Source: Nymphaea colorata
Lineage: Eukaryota; Streptophyta; Magnoliopsida; Nymphaeales; Nymphaeaceae
Assembly: GCF_008831285.2 (NCBI RefSeq)
Contig: NC_045142.1
Location: forward strand, 23,001,300-23,065,299
DNA: 64,000 nucleotides
Reading direction: 5' to 3'
The position numbers and the translations under genes were made by a program. Shown one piece after another: positions 12,557 through 23,341 of this stretch; the stretch's first letter is position 1, and every line of letters begins with the position of its first letter. Under the pieces are notes generated by a model, which saw only the letters and a program-made list of their open reading frames with translations, did not search any database and was not told the DNA's origin.

Positions 12557-12833
12557 CTCTCAACTTTTTTTTCCCTTTTTTTTCTATTATTTTTTCATGC
12601 CAAACTTTAAGAACAATGCCACCAAAAGCCTCACGCAACTGAACTCTTAGAAACAGCCGGTATTTTGGACATATATTGATTGGTAGGGAACAATAGACTA
12701 ATAGACTGTTTAAATATCAAAGAAAAATAAGTGCCTTTTTTCTTTTTCTTTTTTAAATAATTTTTTTTTTTATCTGTTACTTTGTTTCTCCTTTTGGGTG
12801 AAGCCCCAAAGGTACCCCTCCCCCTCTCCCCAC

Positions 12834-13645
12834 TAAGGGTGAACAACCACTCGAGCTTGACTCGTTAAAACTCGGCTCGTGAACGAGTTCGAGCCGAGTC
12901 ATTCGCTTAACGAGTCGAGCTCGAGTTCACGAGTCGACTTGTTCAAATAATCGAGTTGATTTCGAGTTCAACACGTAACTGCCAAGTAGAGCTCGAGTCG
13001 AGTCGGGCTTGAACTCAACAAATGACGATGAATATCAATTATATTCAAACGAGTTTGTCGAGCCTTAATCGAGTCGAGCTCGAGCTCGAGCTCAACATAT
13101 AATGATGAATATCAGTTCTATTCAAACGAGTTTGTCGAGCTTTAACGTCGAGCTCGAGCTCAACATGTAACGATGAATATCAATTCTATTCAAACGAGTT
13201 TGTCGAACCTTAATCGAGTCGAGCTCGAGTTCAACATGTTACAATGAATATCAATTCCATTGAAACGAGTTTGTTGAGCCTTAATCGAATTGAGCTCAAG
13301 CTCAACATGCAACAATGAATATCAATTCTATTCAAACGAGTTTGTCAAGCTTTAATCGAGTCGAGCTCAAGCTCAACATGTTACAATGAATATCAATTCT
13401 ATTCAAACGAGTTTGTTGAACCTTAATCGAGTCGAGCTCGAGCTCAACATATAACAATGAATATCAATTCTATTCAAACGAGTTTGTTGAGCCTTAATTG
13501 AGCTCGAGCTCAACATGTAAGTACCGAGCTCGAGCTCGAGCTCGAGCCCAACACGCAAGTGCCGAGCTCGAGCTCGAGGTTTCATTAGTCGAGCCGAGCT
13601 CGAGTTGACTGAACTCGGGCTCGACTCGGCTCGTGTTCACCCCTA
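12834..13645. mobile_element. hAT-type MITE with internal 71-bp tandem array
   Basis: An 812-bp element flanked by a perfect 8-bp target duplication, ctccccac, at 12826-12833 and 13646-13653. The ends are TAAGGGTGAACA and, inverted, TAGGGGTGAACA (one mismatch in 12), followed by imperfectly inverted GAGCCGAGTCGAG-type arms. An 8-bp duplication plus TAGGG-type ends indicate the hAT superfamily (established rule). No transposase is present, so it must be mobilised in trans. The interior is an array of about seven 71-bp units (see 13020-13500). Confidence 0.88.
13020..13500. repeat. Internal 71-bp tandem array of the hAT MITE
   Basis: The anchor ATGAATATCA occurs at 13028, 13105, 13173, 13244, 13315, 13386 and 13457, so the spacing settles to exactly 71 bp in the later copies. 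Each unit contains attcaaacgagtttgt, a ccttaatcgag link and a palindrome-rich GAGCTCGAGCTC core. The related element at 14220-14714 has only two to three units. Confidence 0.9.
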
Positions 13646-14219
13646 CTCCCCACCTCTAAGGTCTTATATTGCATAAGGGTTACTTGGATAGCGGGCTGCC
13701 TTCAACTCACAGAGCACTACTACCTTTTATGATATAAGAAACCAACACCCACCAGAACCAAAGGAAGGACATGGTGTCTATCCGTACCCCATGTAGACCA
13801 GGTATACCATGCCCTTTGCCTTTGAGTTGTGGCTTTGTTTCTCTTTGATGTTTCTCTTTTATTTAATACTTTAATGTAACTTATCTCCCTTTCCCCTTAA
13901 ATTTAAAGAAAAAAGGCATAATTCCTTTAACTTTAGATTCATCATGTCTCCCCTTCTTTATGCTTGGAAAGCACTTCTCTCTTTCCCTTCCTTATTATTT
14001 TCTTCTTTTTTTTTTCCCCCCTCATGTCATCACATGATGGGTGTCTTCTCAATTTGAGTGTGGGAACAAAGTCGAGTTCAAAGTCATGATCCATTGAAGA
14101 TAATAGCAATGACGGTTTCAGTCAGTGTTGTTAGGGGCTTTGAACGCCTTGAAGCGCATGGAAAGCTTTATTATTATTCCTAATTTTTTTAACTTCAATA
14201 TTCTTTCCCTCCTTTTACA
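13646..14219. other. Spacer between two related MITEs
   Basis: No gene or clear element. It includes pyrimidine-rich text (13940-14030). The two ends are the target duplications of the flanking elements. Confidence 0.5.
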
Positions 14220-14714
14220 TAGGGATGGACTATGAGTCCAGCTACTCGCGCTCGACTCGTGAATGAGTTTGAACTGAGACATTTGCTTAACGAGTTGAGC
14301 TCGAGTTCATGAGCCGACTCATTTATATAATCGAGTTGAGTTCAAGCTCAACACGAAACTGCCAAGTCAAGCTCGAGTCTTGATCGAGTTTGTCGAACCT
14401 TAATCAAGTTGATATATTCAAACGAGTTTACGAGTTTGTTGAGCCTTAATCGAGTCAAGCTCAAGCCCAGCATGTAACGATGAATATCAATTCTATTCAA
14501 ACGAGTTTGTCGAGCCTTAATCGAGTTAACCCGAGCTCAACACATAACAATGAATATCAATTTTATTCAAATGACTTTGTCAAGCCTCAATCGAGTCGAG
14601 CTCAACATGTCACTACTGAGTCGAACTCAAGTTGCTTCTATCGAGCTATTCTCGAGCTCGAGCGGAGTTTGAGCTGACTGAACTCGGGCTCGACTCGGCT
14701 TGTATTCACCTTTA
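14220..14714. mobile_element. Second hAT-type MITE of the same family, short array
   Basis: A 495-bp element flanked by a perfect 8-bp target duplication, cttttaca, at 14212-14219 and 14715-14722. The ends are TAGGGATGGAC and, inverted, TAAAGGTGAATAC, diverged versions of the first element's TAGGGGTGAACAC. The interior carries the same ATGAATATCA units at about 14480 and 14547 plus a partial unit near 14410. The ends have diverged more than in the 12834 copy, so this copy is older. Confidence 0.85.
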
Positions 14715-14734
14715 CTTTTACATCAATCCTCCTC

Positions 14735-14830
14735 TCTCTCTTTGGGTGGCTTGTTATCGCCACATCCTCAATTCGATTCCTCGAAGGTGCTATCTTGATA
14801 GTATTAAGGAATAGTGTTAATCTTGAAATT
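14735..14830 (+). repeat. SINE fragment related to 9323-9410
   Basis: It contains AATTCGATTCCTCG (B-box-like), followed by ggtgctatcttgatagtatt and agtgttaatctt, which aligns well with the tail of the copy at 9348. The 5' part may have been disturbed by the MITE ending 20 bp upstream. Confidence 0.45.
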
Positions 14831-14930
14831 AAAGGTGTCATTATGAGGCCAAGTAGACGTTTGTTGTTCTCTCATCTTCTTCTTCTTCATCTTTTTTTTT
14901 CTTTTCTCTCTATTGTCATTCTTGCCTCAA

Positions 14931-15061
14931 ATGGCTTAGTATAGTTGGTTAAGCCGATAAGCAAGTAAAAGACATATTATCAGTTCGATTCTAGTAGGTG
15001 TCACGGGGCAAGTTGGCTACGGCTATTATAATTATTGGGATCTACCGGGTATGGTTTTGGT
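14931..15061 (+). repeat. tRNA-derived SINE-like element
   Basis: It contains GGCTTAGTATAGTTGGTTAAG (A box) and AGTTCGATTCTAG (B box) spaced as in a tRNA. The tail runs into the target site of the MITE at 15070, and downstream text (tctatgtatgtatgg from 15383) may be its continuation. The MITE may therefore have landed inside a SINE. Confidence 0.5.
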
Positions 15062-15069
15062 TGTGGGAC

Positions 15070-15374
15070 TAGGGGTGGGCATTGGGTCGGGCAGGGCCGG
15101 CCGGCCCCGGTCCGATATCCCGGGTCCCGGCCCAGCCCGTTTGACAATAAAAAAATAATTTTAAATTATAAAATAAGTTTTTAAAATATAAAATTTATTT
15201 TTTAATAATAAAATACATATTATTAAATTTAAAAATAAAAATATATATATTTTTTAAATGGTTAACTGGCCGGATCGGGCCGACCCGGGTCGCACCATCG
15301 GGCCCGAGACCCAGTTTTCCCAGCCCGGACTCAGGCCCGACCGGGCCGGGTACCCGACCCATTACCCACGCCTA
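15070..15374. mobile_element. hAT-type MITE with GC-rich arms and an AT-rich core
   Basis: A 305-bp element with a perfect 8-bp target duplication, tgtgggac, at 15062-15069 and 15375-15382. The inverted ends are TAGGGGTGGGCATTGGGTCG and TAGGCGTGGGTAATGGGTCG. The outer arms are full of ggcccg/cgggcc words that can pair with each other; the middle (about 15142-15258) is almost pure A/T. It shares the first eight terminal bases, TAGGGGTG, with the family at 12834 but has no similarity inside. No transposase is encoded. Confidence 0.88.
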
Positions 15375-15382
15375 TGTGGGAC

Positions 15383-16399
15383 TCTATGTATGTATGGTTG
15401 TTTGTCCTTTGCTTCTTGGTTTATCTATAAAAGCTGTGTTCTTTAGAATCATCTATGTATTATTTCACACATTTCTTAGCAAACAAGTAGCATGGTTTTA
15501 GGGGGCATTTAATTCGTTTGAAATTAGTGAATTTTTAAGAATTGTTATTTTAATTATAGAATAATGAAAATTGTTTTATCAAATAAAGAATTTTGATTCC
15601 CAAATCATAAACACATTCCAGAATTATGATCTTAGAGGGTGGAATTAAGATTTTAAAATTTTAGATTTCTTTCATCTTTCTTTAAGATACGAAGCATGAA
15701 AACTTTAATTCATACAGAATTTGGATGCTCTTTTCATCAAATGAGTCATTCTCAATTCTAGAACCAAAATTCCGAACTACCAAATAGAAATGAGAACTGG
15801 AAAGTGGAATTTTCATTCTAATTGTAGTTTGAGGTGAAATTTTGATTCCATAGTCAAAATTCTAGGTCATCAAAATTCTGAAAAAAATAAGCAGAAAATA
15901 ATGAAAAATGTTTTGTGACATTGTGCCTTCTTGTGATCGAACAAGGTTTCAAATGTGAAGTCTTAAAGTTGAACTCGAGTTTGGTTTCAAAAAGAAGAGA
16001 AATGGATGTGAGACGGAATCTAATTTAGTTGGATCAGTTGGGTGGGACTTGTGAATCTTGGAAGGAGCAAGAGTTTGCCTTCTCTCTCTCTCTCTCTCTC
16101 TCTTATGTAATTCTGGTAGCTAAAATATCAAAATGCTTCAACTTGATATATGAAAATTGATTGGTGACTTTAGTTTTTTAGAATCACCTTGTTATTTAAT
16201 CTGCATCGTCTGATTCGTTAAAAGAAAATTAAAAAAAATGTAATAATTATTTTCATCATCTACTATTACTTTAACACTTTTTTTTCTTAATTTTTCTTTC
16301 TTGGTTAAATGTTTCATCTACTATTACTTTACACTTTTTTTTCTTAATTTTTCTTTCTTGGTTAAATGTTTGGGTGACTTTAGATAACTAATTCATCAT
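15383..16399. other. Intergenic DNA, no gene seen
   Basis: AT-rich sequence with a CT microsatellite (16081-16103) and a near-perfect direct repeat of about 48 bp (ctactattactttaacac and ctactattactttacac, each followed by the same ttttttcttaatttttcttt text) at about 16260 and 16318. No coding signal. Confidence 0.55.
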
Positions 16400-16680
16400 T
16401 AGGGCTCCAATACGAGCCGAGCTAACTCGGGCTCAACTCGAAATCGCTTAAAAAAAACTTGGCTCGTGCTCGACTCGTTTACAAACAAGCCGAGTTCAAA
16501 CTTACAAAGATACTCGAAACGATATACAAGTTGAGCTCGAGTTTCAGGAATTCAACTCGTTTTCGCTTGACTTGACTCACAAATCTGGTTTCACAACTTA
16601 CATGAGTTAAACCAGTTAATGCTTCCATAAGTTAACAGTTAAACAAGTTAAATGGGTTAAACGAGTCGAGTTCGAGCTTG
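16400..16680. mobile_element. Degenerate, truncated copy of the 12834-type MITE
   Basis: It begins TTAGGGCTCCAATACGAGCC and continues with gagctaactcgggctcaact and many cgagttcgag variants, like the arms of the elements at 12834 and 14220. No matching right terminus or target duplication was found; the sequence runs into a TA microsatellite at 16693-16722. Confidence 0.55.
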
Positions 16681-16688
16681 CATTAATA

Positions 16689-16692
<4 letters not shown>

Positions 16693-16722
<30 letters not shown>
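16693..16722. repeat. (TA)n microsatellite
   Basis: A pure TA tract of about 30 bp adjoining the truncated MITE. Confidence 0.85.
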
Positions 16723-16723
<1 letters not shown>

Positions 16724-17285
16724 CAAAACAATCCGTATCAGAATTGTTTGTGCGAAAGATGGACGTTGGAAGAGCCATGACAACATCAAAAGTGCACGAA
16801 ATCGAGTGATTCAACGATTCAAGCTTGCTTTGGCTGATAGAGTCTAAAAATCGGCCCATTTTCAACAACATTTGATTCGGCCACCGCATCGACTCGGATG
16901 TGGACCGATACAAATAAGCCGATTCGGATTCAAACCGACTTTAGAGTCTGGAGCGTTCCTGTCATTTTATTAACAGCCTTGTTTTGTTTATTCATAAATA
17001 TGCACCAATTTTTACATAATTCCATTTTTGCCTGTTCTTCCGACGTAACGTTATGTGAAAAGACTGAACCACCCTTGTTCAAAATTTTTATTATTTTCTT
17101 TTTCCCCACTTTTATTAGCCCCGTTGGGTCCCTGTGGCTCCATTCAGGGGTAATGTTGTCATTTTATATTGAGTTAATTCACACGTAACTCTAGTTACTT
17201 GAACGATGGTAAGCATAAGCGCCCCTTTGTGAATTACCTGTAATATTTAGAAGGATAGAGCGTTTATTTGTAAATAGATCAGAAA
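16723..17285. other. Intergenic DNA upstream of the TPR gene
   Basis: No gene was recognised. A reading frame of 96 codons at 16898-17188 shows no known motif and has poor coding character. Part of this stretch probably serves as promoter for the gene to the right. Confidence 0.45.
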
Positions 17286-18299
17286 CTGAGACTACTTATT
17301 GTAAATTTACATCTTTGTTCTTGGAATTCTTGTTATATGGCTTTCTGGTTCTCTGGGTTGTCCTTTCGATTCGTGGGTGCAAAGTGCAAACGAGTGGCCT
17401 TCTGTTTTGTTTCCTCTTCTCTGTCCTGCCATTAGACTGAAATTTCTTCTTCTTTGTTCCTTGATTCTTATGGTTGGGGACTTGGGACCCTTGAATCATA
17501 GCGCGCGTGTCATGTAACTCTGATTTGGTTCTCGCCCTTACGTACTTAACCGATCGGGGTCTTCTTCTCGCCATTGCTTCCTCCATGCCATGCCGTTTGT
17601 TGGTGCGTTTCATTTTCATGAAATTGTTGTGTTGTTTTTTTTGGTTTGGGCATTTGAGGAGAACCCATCTCGGATTCTTCCTTCGATTGTGAATTTTTGA
17701 TTGTTCAAAGTTGTCGCAGTACTGTCATATCGGGCAACCTTGTTTTGCATCCATTCGCTTTCTTTTTTCTTCTTCCTTAGGTTGATTACTTCTTGTCTCT
17801 TTTATGGTGCAAGGACTTATTATCTGGTTTTGATTTTCATCCATTCTTTTCTGTGTCGATGGCCTAAAAATTTGATCAGCAGGTTTGTTTTATGTGTCAA
17901 AGGTCATACGTGCGTTTGTTTTTATTTTTTTTTCTCAGTACACATGTATCTGTTTCGGCATGTCTCCACATAAATTTTCTGGGTCCTTCCCTAGTCCCTT
18001 TATGCATCATCGTGATAGTATCGCTGTGTCGGAACTTCTTGGATTTAGTATACTTTTGGGGTTGTACCCTGTAGTAGATTTAGTTCTTGTGCGAGAATCG
18101 GGCTTATCATTATTACCTCAATCTTATTGTTCTTGTACATTGTTTCTAGTATGCCTACGCAACTTACTCATTTTGTGGTTTTCCTTTTCTTGAAGGATTT
18201 TAATTCATTGGAGTGATACCCGTTCCCCTTATTCTCATCGCTTCCCATTTTCATTTAACTGAAGAACAAGGAAAAAGGAAAATAAAGGAGAAAGGAGAC
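17286..18299 (+). promoter_or_regulatory. Inferred 5' leader and leader intron of the TPR gene
   Basis: The composition changes at about 17300 to T-rich, intron-like DNA that continues to 18250. This fits a short 5' UTR exon near 17300-17600 followed by a leader intron that ends shortly before the start codon. The exact splice sites could not be chosen. Reading frames here show no family resemblance. Confidence 0.35.
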
Positions 18300-18428
18300 A
18301 TGGTGATCATAGAACCTGTTTCCGAAGGCAAGGACGACTGTGTTGAGAAAGTTAAGGGGAAAGGAGACATGGTGACCATAGAACCTGTTTCCGAAGGCGA
18401 GGATGACCGTGTTGAGAAAGTTAAAGAT
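18291..18428 (+). repeat. In-frame 69-bp tandem duplication in exon 1 of the TPR gene
   Basis: GDMVIIEPVSEG and GDMVTIEPVSEG occur 69 bp apart (ATGs at 18300 and 18369), each followed by a DD..VEKVK segment. The unit is exactly 23 codons, so the frame is kept. The second copy supplies an alternative Met start that restores the length usual for relatives. Confidence 0.9.
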
Positions 18429-21400
18429 GACGGCAGTTCCTCTTTGGTAGTGGAAGAAAAAGGTAAAGATGCTGAGGGATATGAAACTGCTAGCGAAGGT
18501 GAAGAGGAGCGAGATGAAAAGTCTGGATCGCATCCTGCTGATGACACTTATGAAGATGCACTGACAGATGAACAGCTTAAAGAGGTTATCATCAGTTTTT
18601 TGCATCCTAATTTCTTGTTGGTTAGATTTTTTTTCCTTTTCGACATAGTTCTCAATTACTGTACTTGTTAGTTCTCAATTATTGTACTTGAGGAGTTGTT
18701 AAAGTTACAACTTAGTTGTTTATCAATTCTGTAAACTTTGTGCTCGGCTGCTCGCAAGCTATATGCCATGCTGTTGCCTGTGAATGTGTGACCTGGAACT
18801 CATGATAAACATCAAACGCTTTATGGTCTTATTAGCTGAATCCTTCACCTCTTAATGGAGATACAAATCAAATATGGCCACTTATTCTAGTGGAGTTTTA
18901 TGGTTTTGTTGCTGCCTATCTTTTGTAAGTGCTCTATATATATGTCCAATCCCCCATGTGTAAATGTATACATTATGAGTTTTATTACTGTGAAGTGTGA
19001 ACCCAGGGTGTGGTTTTTGTATTCATACTTCTTCTTGCTTTCCAAGAGGTTCTCTGATTCTCATTTTGCATAAAATCACAGATAATGCACAAATATAGTC
19101 CAGAATTTGTAACAGTGAGTACTCAATTAAACGCATATATCAGAGCAGCCTACGGTTTATAGTTTTGAATAGTGAAGTTGCTTCATGGGCTACATTCTAG
19201 TAGAATACAAGATATGGTTGCATGCAGAGATGATCCTTCTATACCCCGATTCCATTGATACACTTGATGGAACCAAGAAACGTGTTTTTGGACATTCTAC
19301 TCTAGGAAGGTAGCGGTCTTGTAGTGCCATAGTTATTTTAATAAAAGTTAGTTTCTTAAGCTTTTCATGTAGATGATTGATCTGCTTAAAGAAAGTACCC
19401 AACTGGAATATTGATGGCCTTTATACTAGAATCCTGGAAGCTTATTTTTTAAATTTAAAATGCTGAAGGCATCACCAATTTGGTCATTAGATTAATCTAT
19501 TTGCCCAATATGAGTAGCTGCTATTATATCCTTTCCTTTTGCATTTTGCACATTCATCAAATGGTCTCCTCAATGATGACCAACTTTTTTTTGTTGCGAT
19601 GTGCAACTCTTGGAAGTTCACCAGGCTTTCAGTTCATGCCATGTCAAATGGAAGTTGCAACTATCTAAATCATAAAATCGCATCTTGTAACCTGCTTTGA
19701 CAATTGGATCTTAGTTAGCTCTTTACCCTTTTGTTTTGTATTTTTTTTTCCATCATTATGATATCATTTTTATATACATTCTTTTCCATCGTTACCATAC
19801 CAATTTCGTATGATCTGTAGTTTTGTTCTGTTTGGTACTTCTGTTTACAAGGAGAACTGATGAATATTAGTATAGCATTTACCCCTCAGAATTGACAGGT
19901 TTTTGCTTTGTCTTTTTTGTCTCCCTTTTATTTTTGATAGTATGAGAATCACGGCATTTATGGACTGCATCTTGTACATGTGGCTCTGATTGTGCTGTAT
20001 CTCAGCGCCAATTAATAATTTCATTGAGTGCTGGTTTTCCCATCTTTCAACAAATTCTGCAGTGAAGAATTTTCTTTTTAACTTGGGGTTTATGACATTC
20101 TGCTCTCTAGGAATCCATTTTCCTGATGATGCTTTTATGTTATTTTATATGATTTGACTCACACTTGATTTCCAAATTGTGCACTCTATTTGGCACAACT
20201 TTTATCCCTTAATATACCAGATGGCTGATGCTTCTCACCTCTTTTATTCCAGAAGTTGGTGAAAACTTAGCAAAACAAAAAGAATCACCGAAATTATATG
20301 AATTAAACAAAATTCTCTGATGGGTGCTTCTGAAAAATGTCTTTTCCTTTTTCTAGTACCAGATAAAAAAAAAAAAATCTGTCCTAATGGTTGGTTCTAC
20401 TATCTGATCCAGAGAGCTTTGTCTCAAGCAAATGACGTGAAAGCTGAAGGTAATAAGTTATTTAGTTCTGGCAGCTATGAAGATGCACTGTCACAGTATG
20501 CCCATGCCTTGGAACTTGCCCCTGAAGGACCTCTATCAACTGAAATTCGTTCAATTTGCCATGCAAATCGTGCCATCTGCTTTTCAAAATTGGTATGTTG
20601 GCCCTAAAAGTTTATGCACTAACCATGGAGTTTTTTTCCCTTCAGATAGTGGTGATACATTAACTTTTCAATTTAGTTTTCTGTATGCACTAGACTATGA
20701 GTGCACTGCAACTGAGTTCTTATACCTGTACGTATTTTCTTTTACTCATGTCTCAAAAATGATCTTCAATTTTGGGGTCGACAAGTCATGATATCAAATT
20801 TACTAGGATACCCACCATATGCGTTTGCAAATCTTTTTGCTATATGGATTCTGAAGATGACAAAGTTTTCTTGCTTGTTTGCATGGTTCATATGCAGTTG
20901 AAATGTATCTTTCTACATTATGTTACTTGCAACTGTGTTCTAGTCAGACAGCTCTACTTTATTGACATCACATGTTTTAGAAAGTTGCTTTTTTGGGGGG
21001 AAATATATAAGTTACTCAATATTTTGTAAAGCAGAAATGCAAAAGAAGAGGATAGTCGCCAGAAAAGTAGGTTTGGAGTCTTTGGACATCTTATATCCCT
21101 GGTGGTCAATGAGGAGAGATTTGGGTTACATGTTTTATTGCAAATAATCTCTCCTTTTGTTTGTTTTGTATCAACAAATGAAAGGAATGTAGGCTCTTTT
21201 TCCAGCCAGAAAAGACCTCCAAGCTCCTCTTTCCACATTAACTTAAAAGGGAAGGGTCTGAGTATCGGTGTCCTGGTCCTTTTGTTACTTTAAAAGCTTT
21301 TGAGGTTTAAATTTTATTTCAAATAAAAATGTAAATCTCCCTGTCCCTTAGAGACGAAGGCATTGCATTAGGAGATCTATCTTCAGTAGACAATTGGCCT

Positions 21401-23341
21401 CCTTTTCTTATTGGTTTCATTCTTGTTGCCCATTTATGAGCTAATAAGTGCTTTGTATTCCATATTTTCTAGTCTTCACTTGGACTCGTTTTGGCTATTA
21501 GTCAAATTTGAAGCTCATGTCCATCTAAATACTTGTTAGGGGAAATACAAAGAAACTGTAAGTGAATGCACGAAAGCTCTGGAGTTGAATCCATCATATC
21601 TCAAAGCTTTGACTAGAAGAGCAGATGCAAATGAAAAGCTTGAGAACTACGAAGACGCTATTGCAGGTACGTTGATTCATAAATCAACTTTTTCAAGTAT
21701 GAAATACTTGACCATCACATCAGACTTGGTGCATGCTGATTAAGTAGTTGGTGAACTTTTATTAATGAGCTTTTCATGATTCTGTCATGAAATATCTTGA
21801 AAATAAACTAAGTGACCCTTTTTCTTTTTTTATTTAAATTTCTTTCTAGACATCAAGAAGATTTTAGAGATAGAGCCCTCAAATGACAGTGCTAGAAGGT
21901 CCTTACAACGTTTAGAGCCATTGGCTGCTGAAAAGAGAGAAAGGTTGAAAGAAGAAATGATGGGTAAGATCTAATAATCACGTCTATGCAATATTTTCTT
22001 CTTTCAAATTGCTTTTAGACCTATTCCGTATGCTTTTATGGCTTTGCCTCCTTGTTGGCTTTAAGCAGATTATTTTAGATGTTCTTTTTTTTAATGTTTT
22101 TCTCCTGGAGGAAGTAAGCTGTGTGAAGATCAGGAGCTTTATGTAGCAACCTAGCTTTTTAATTTATTAGGTTTGCACGTGCTTTCACCTTGTTTAGTGT
22201 TCACTTTGAAACTTGTTACGGTAAAAACTTATTGCAATCTCAGCTGCTTTCTACATGTTCACTGAGGCTACATGTTTTCAGTTTGGTTAGAGTCAATCAT
22301 CGAATGGTCTGCTCTTATAAAACCTAATAGGACTTTCTTTGGAAAGACATAACAGAATAATTATCAGAAAGCTTTTAGCTTCTGGAGGAATATCTAAAAC
22401 ACCTGGACAACCAACATGAATATATATCTTGTGTCCTTTGTCCATCTTAGTTCTTAGATGAACATTAGCATGTTTGCCGGCTCTAGATGGTGGCTGGAAC
22501 ACCTATTTTACGCCTTCCTTTGAAGCTAGGCAAGAGGACTATTCTGGTCTGCTACTTATAGAATTTTTCCTTCTTTAGAAGTTCACCGAGGAAATTAGTC
22601 AAGGAATGTGCATTTAAGATTTGATTAACAAGCTCAAGTTTAAAGGTATCATGACACTTTCATATTTGTCAGTATTAATGGTATTGAAACTTTATAAAGT
22701 CTATTGACGACCTGGTAAACGTGCTAGTTCCATAGAATGTCTCATGCTTTCATCAGGCATTATGAAGTTCATCCTTTTTTTGAACTTGGTGTTCGCGATA
22801 GTGATGATTGATACATAGTTATTCATGTCATAAAATTTATCCATAACACATTCTCTAGGAGTTTGTTGTAGATTGGTAAACCCATTGTCTGCTTGCAGCT
22901 TTCTAATAGCTAATAGCTTGACATAAATTTTCTCAGTCTTATATATGTTCCATTTGATCTTGTGATTTAATTATGCTGACTCCGAGTGCTTTTGGACTGC
23001 TTTGGAATTGGTCCCTTGTTTTCCTTGCTATTATTATATTGATTTTCATGATTGCTTGAACTAGAATAAAATCTCTCTCTTTCTCTCTCTCTCTTTCTCT
23101 CACGCTTACTTGGACATGCACTCGAGCATGCTTGGTGAGGACTAATTCCAGTGATACAGGCACTTAAGAATTACACATCAATGTGAAAATAGGTTGTAAG
23201 CAATCTCGTTCTGTGCCAATTGCAGGAAAGCTGAAGGATCTTGGCAATTCTGTCTTAGGGCGGTTTGGCATGAGCTTGGACAACTTTAAGGCTGTCAAAG
23301 ACCCTAATACCGGATCTTACTCCATTTCGTTTCAACGCTAA
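18300..23341 (+). CDS. TPR co-chaperone-like protein, TTC1 family, five exons
   Basis: Exons: 18300-18584, 20413-20592, 21540-21666, 21850-21963, 23226-23341 (GT-AG, in phase), giving 273 aa. Residues 1-95 are acidic and low complexity, ending YEDALTDEQLKE. Residues 96 to about 235 form three TPR motifs: ANDVKAEGNKLFSSGSYEDA, then YKETVSECTKALELNPSY, then YEDAIADIKKILEIEPSND. The C-terminus is LGNSVLGRFGMSLDNFKAV and DPNTGSYSISFQR, the signature of the TTC1 family. Plant members (Arabidopsis At4g30480, tomato TPR1) bind ethylene receptors and modulate ethylene responses (literature); vertebrate TTC1 binds Hsp90-type partners and Ras/G proteins. The chosen ATG matches the start of relatives (MVxIE). 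An in-frame ATG at 18213 would add 29 residues, but it probably lies in leader intron DNA. The N-terminus carries a 23-residue tandem duplication. Confidence 0.92.
18585..20412 (+). other. Intron 1 of the TPR gene
   Basis: A 1.8-kb T-rich intron with GT-AG ends. No gene, transposon end or RNA gene was seen in it. Confidence 0.7.
21964..23225 (+). other. Intron 4 of the TPR gene
   Basis: A 1.26-kb T-rich intron with a CT microsatellite at 23072-23101. Introns 2 and 3 (20593-21539, 21667-21849) likewise show no internal genes. Confidence 0.7.

Larger units (their letters stand above)
9901..12833. other. Intergenic DNA, no gene seen
   Basis: AT-rich spacer without recognisable coding sequence. 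It holds two TA microsatellites (11389-11482 and 11666-11707), a pyrimidine tract (12510-12560), and degenerate, repeat-like text such as 10310-10620 and 11860-12200 built from variants of 'aatctgaatccagatcc'. That text resembles worn plant repeats but has no readable ends. Confidence 0.6.

Noticed and set aside
13020-13500. A CRISPR-like or centromeric satellite array
   Set aside because: The 71-bp units are directly adjacent and lie within a MITE bounded by a target duplication in a plant genome.
17296-17619. A 107-codon minus-strand frame upstream of the TPR gene
   Set aside because: Basic, low-complexity composition without a motif, within the likely leader region of a plus-strand gene.
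18251-18605. Two minus-strand frames of about 100 codons opposite TPR exon 1
   Set aside because: They are shadows of the acidic, repetitive exon on the plus strand.
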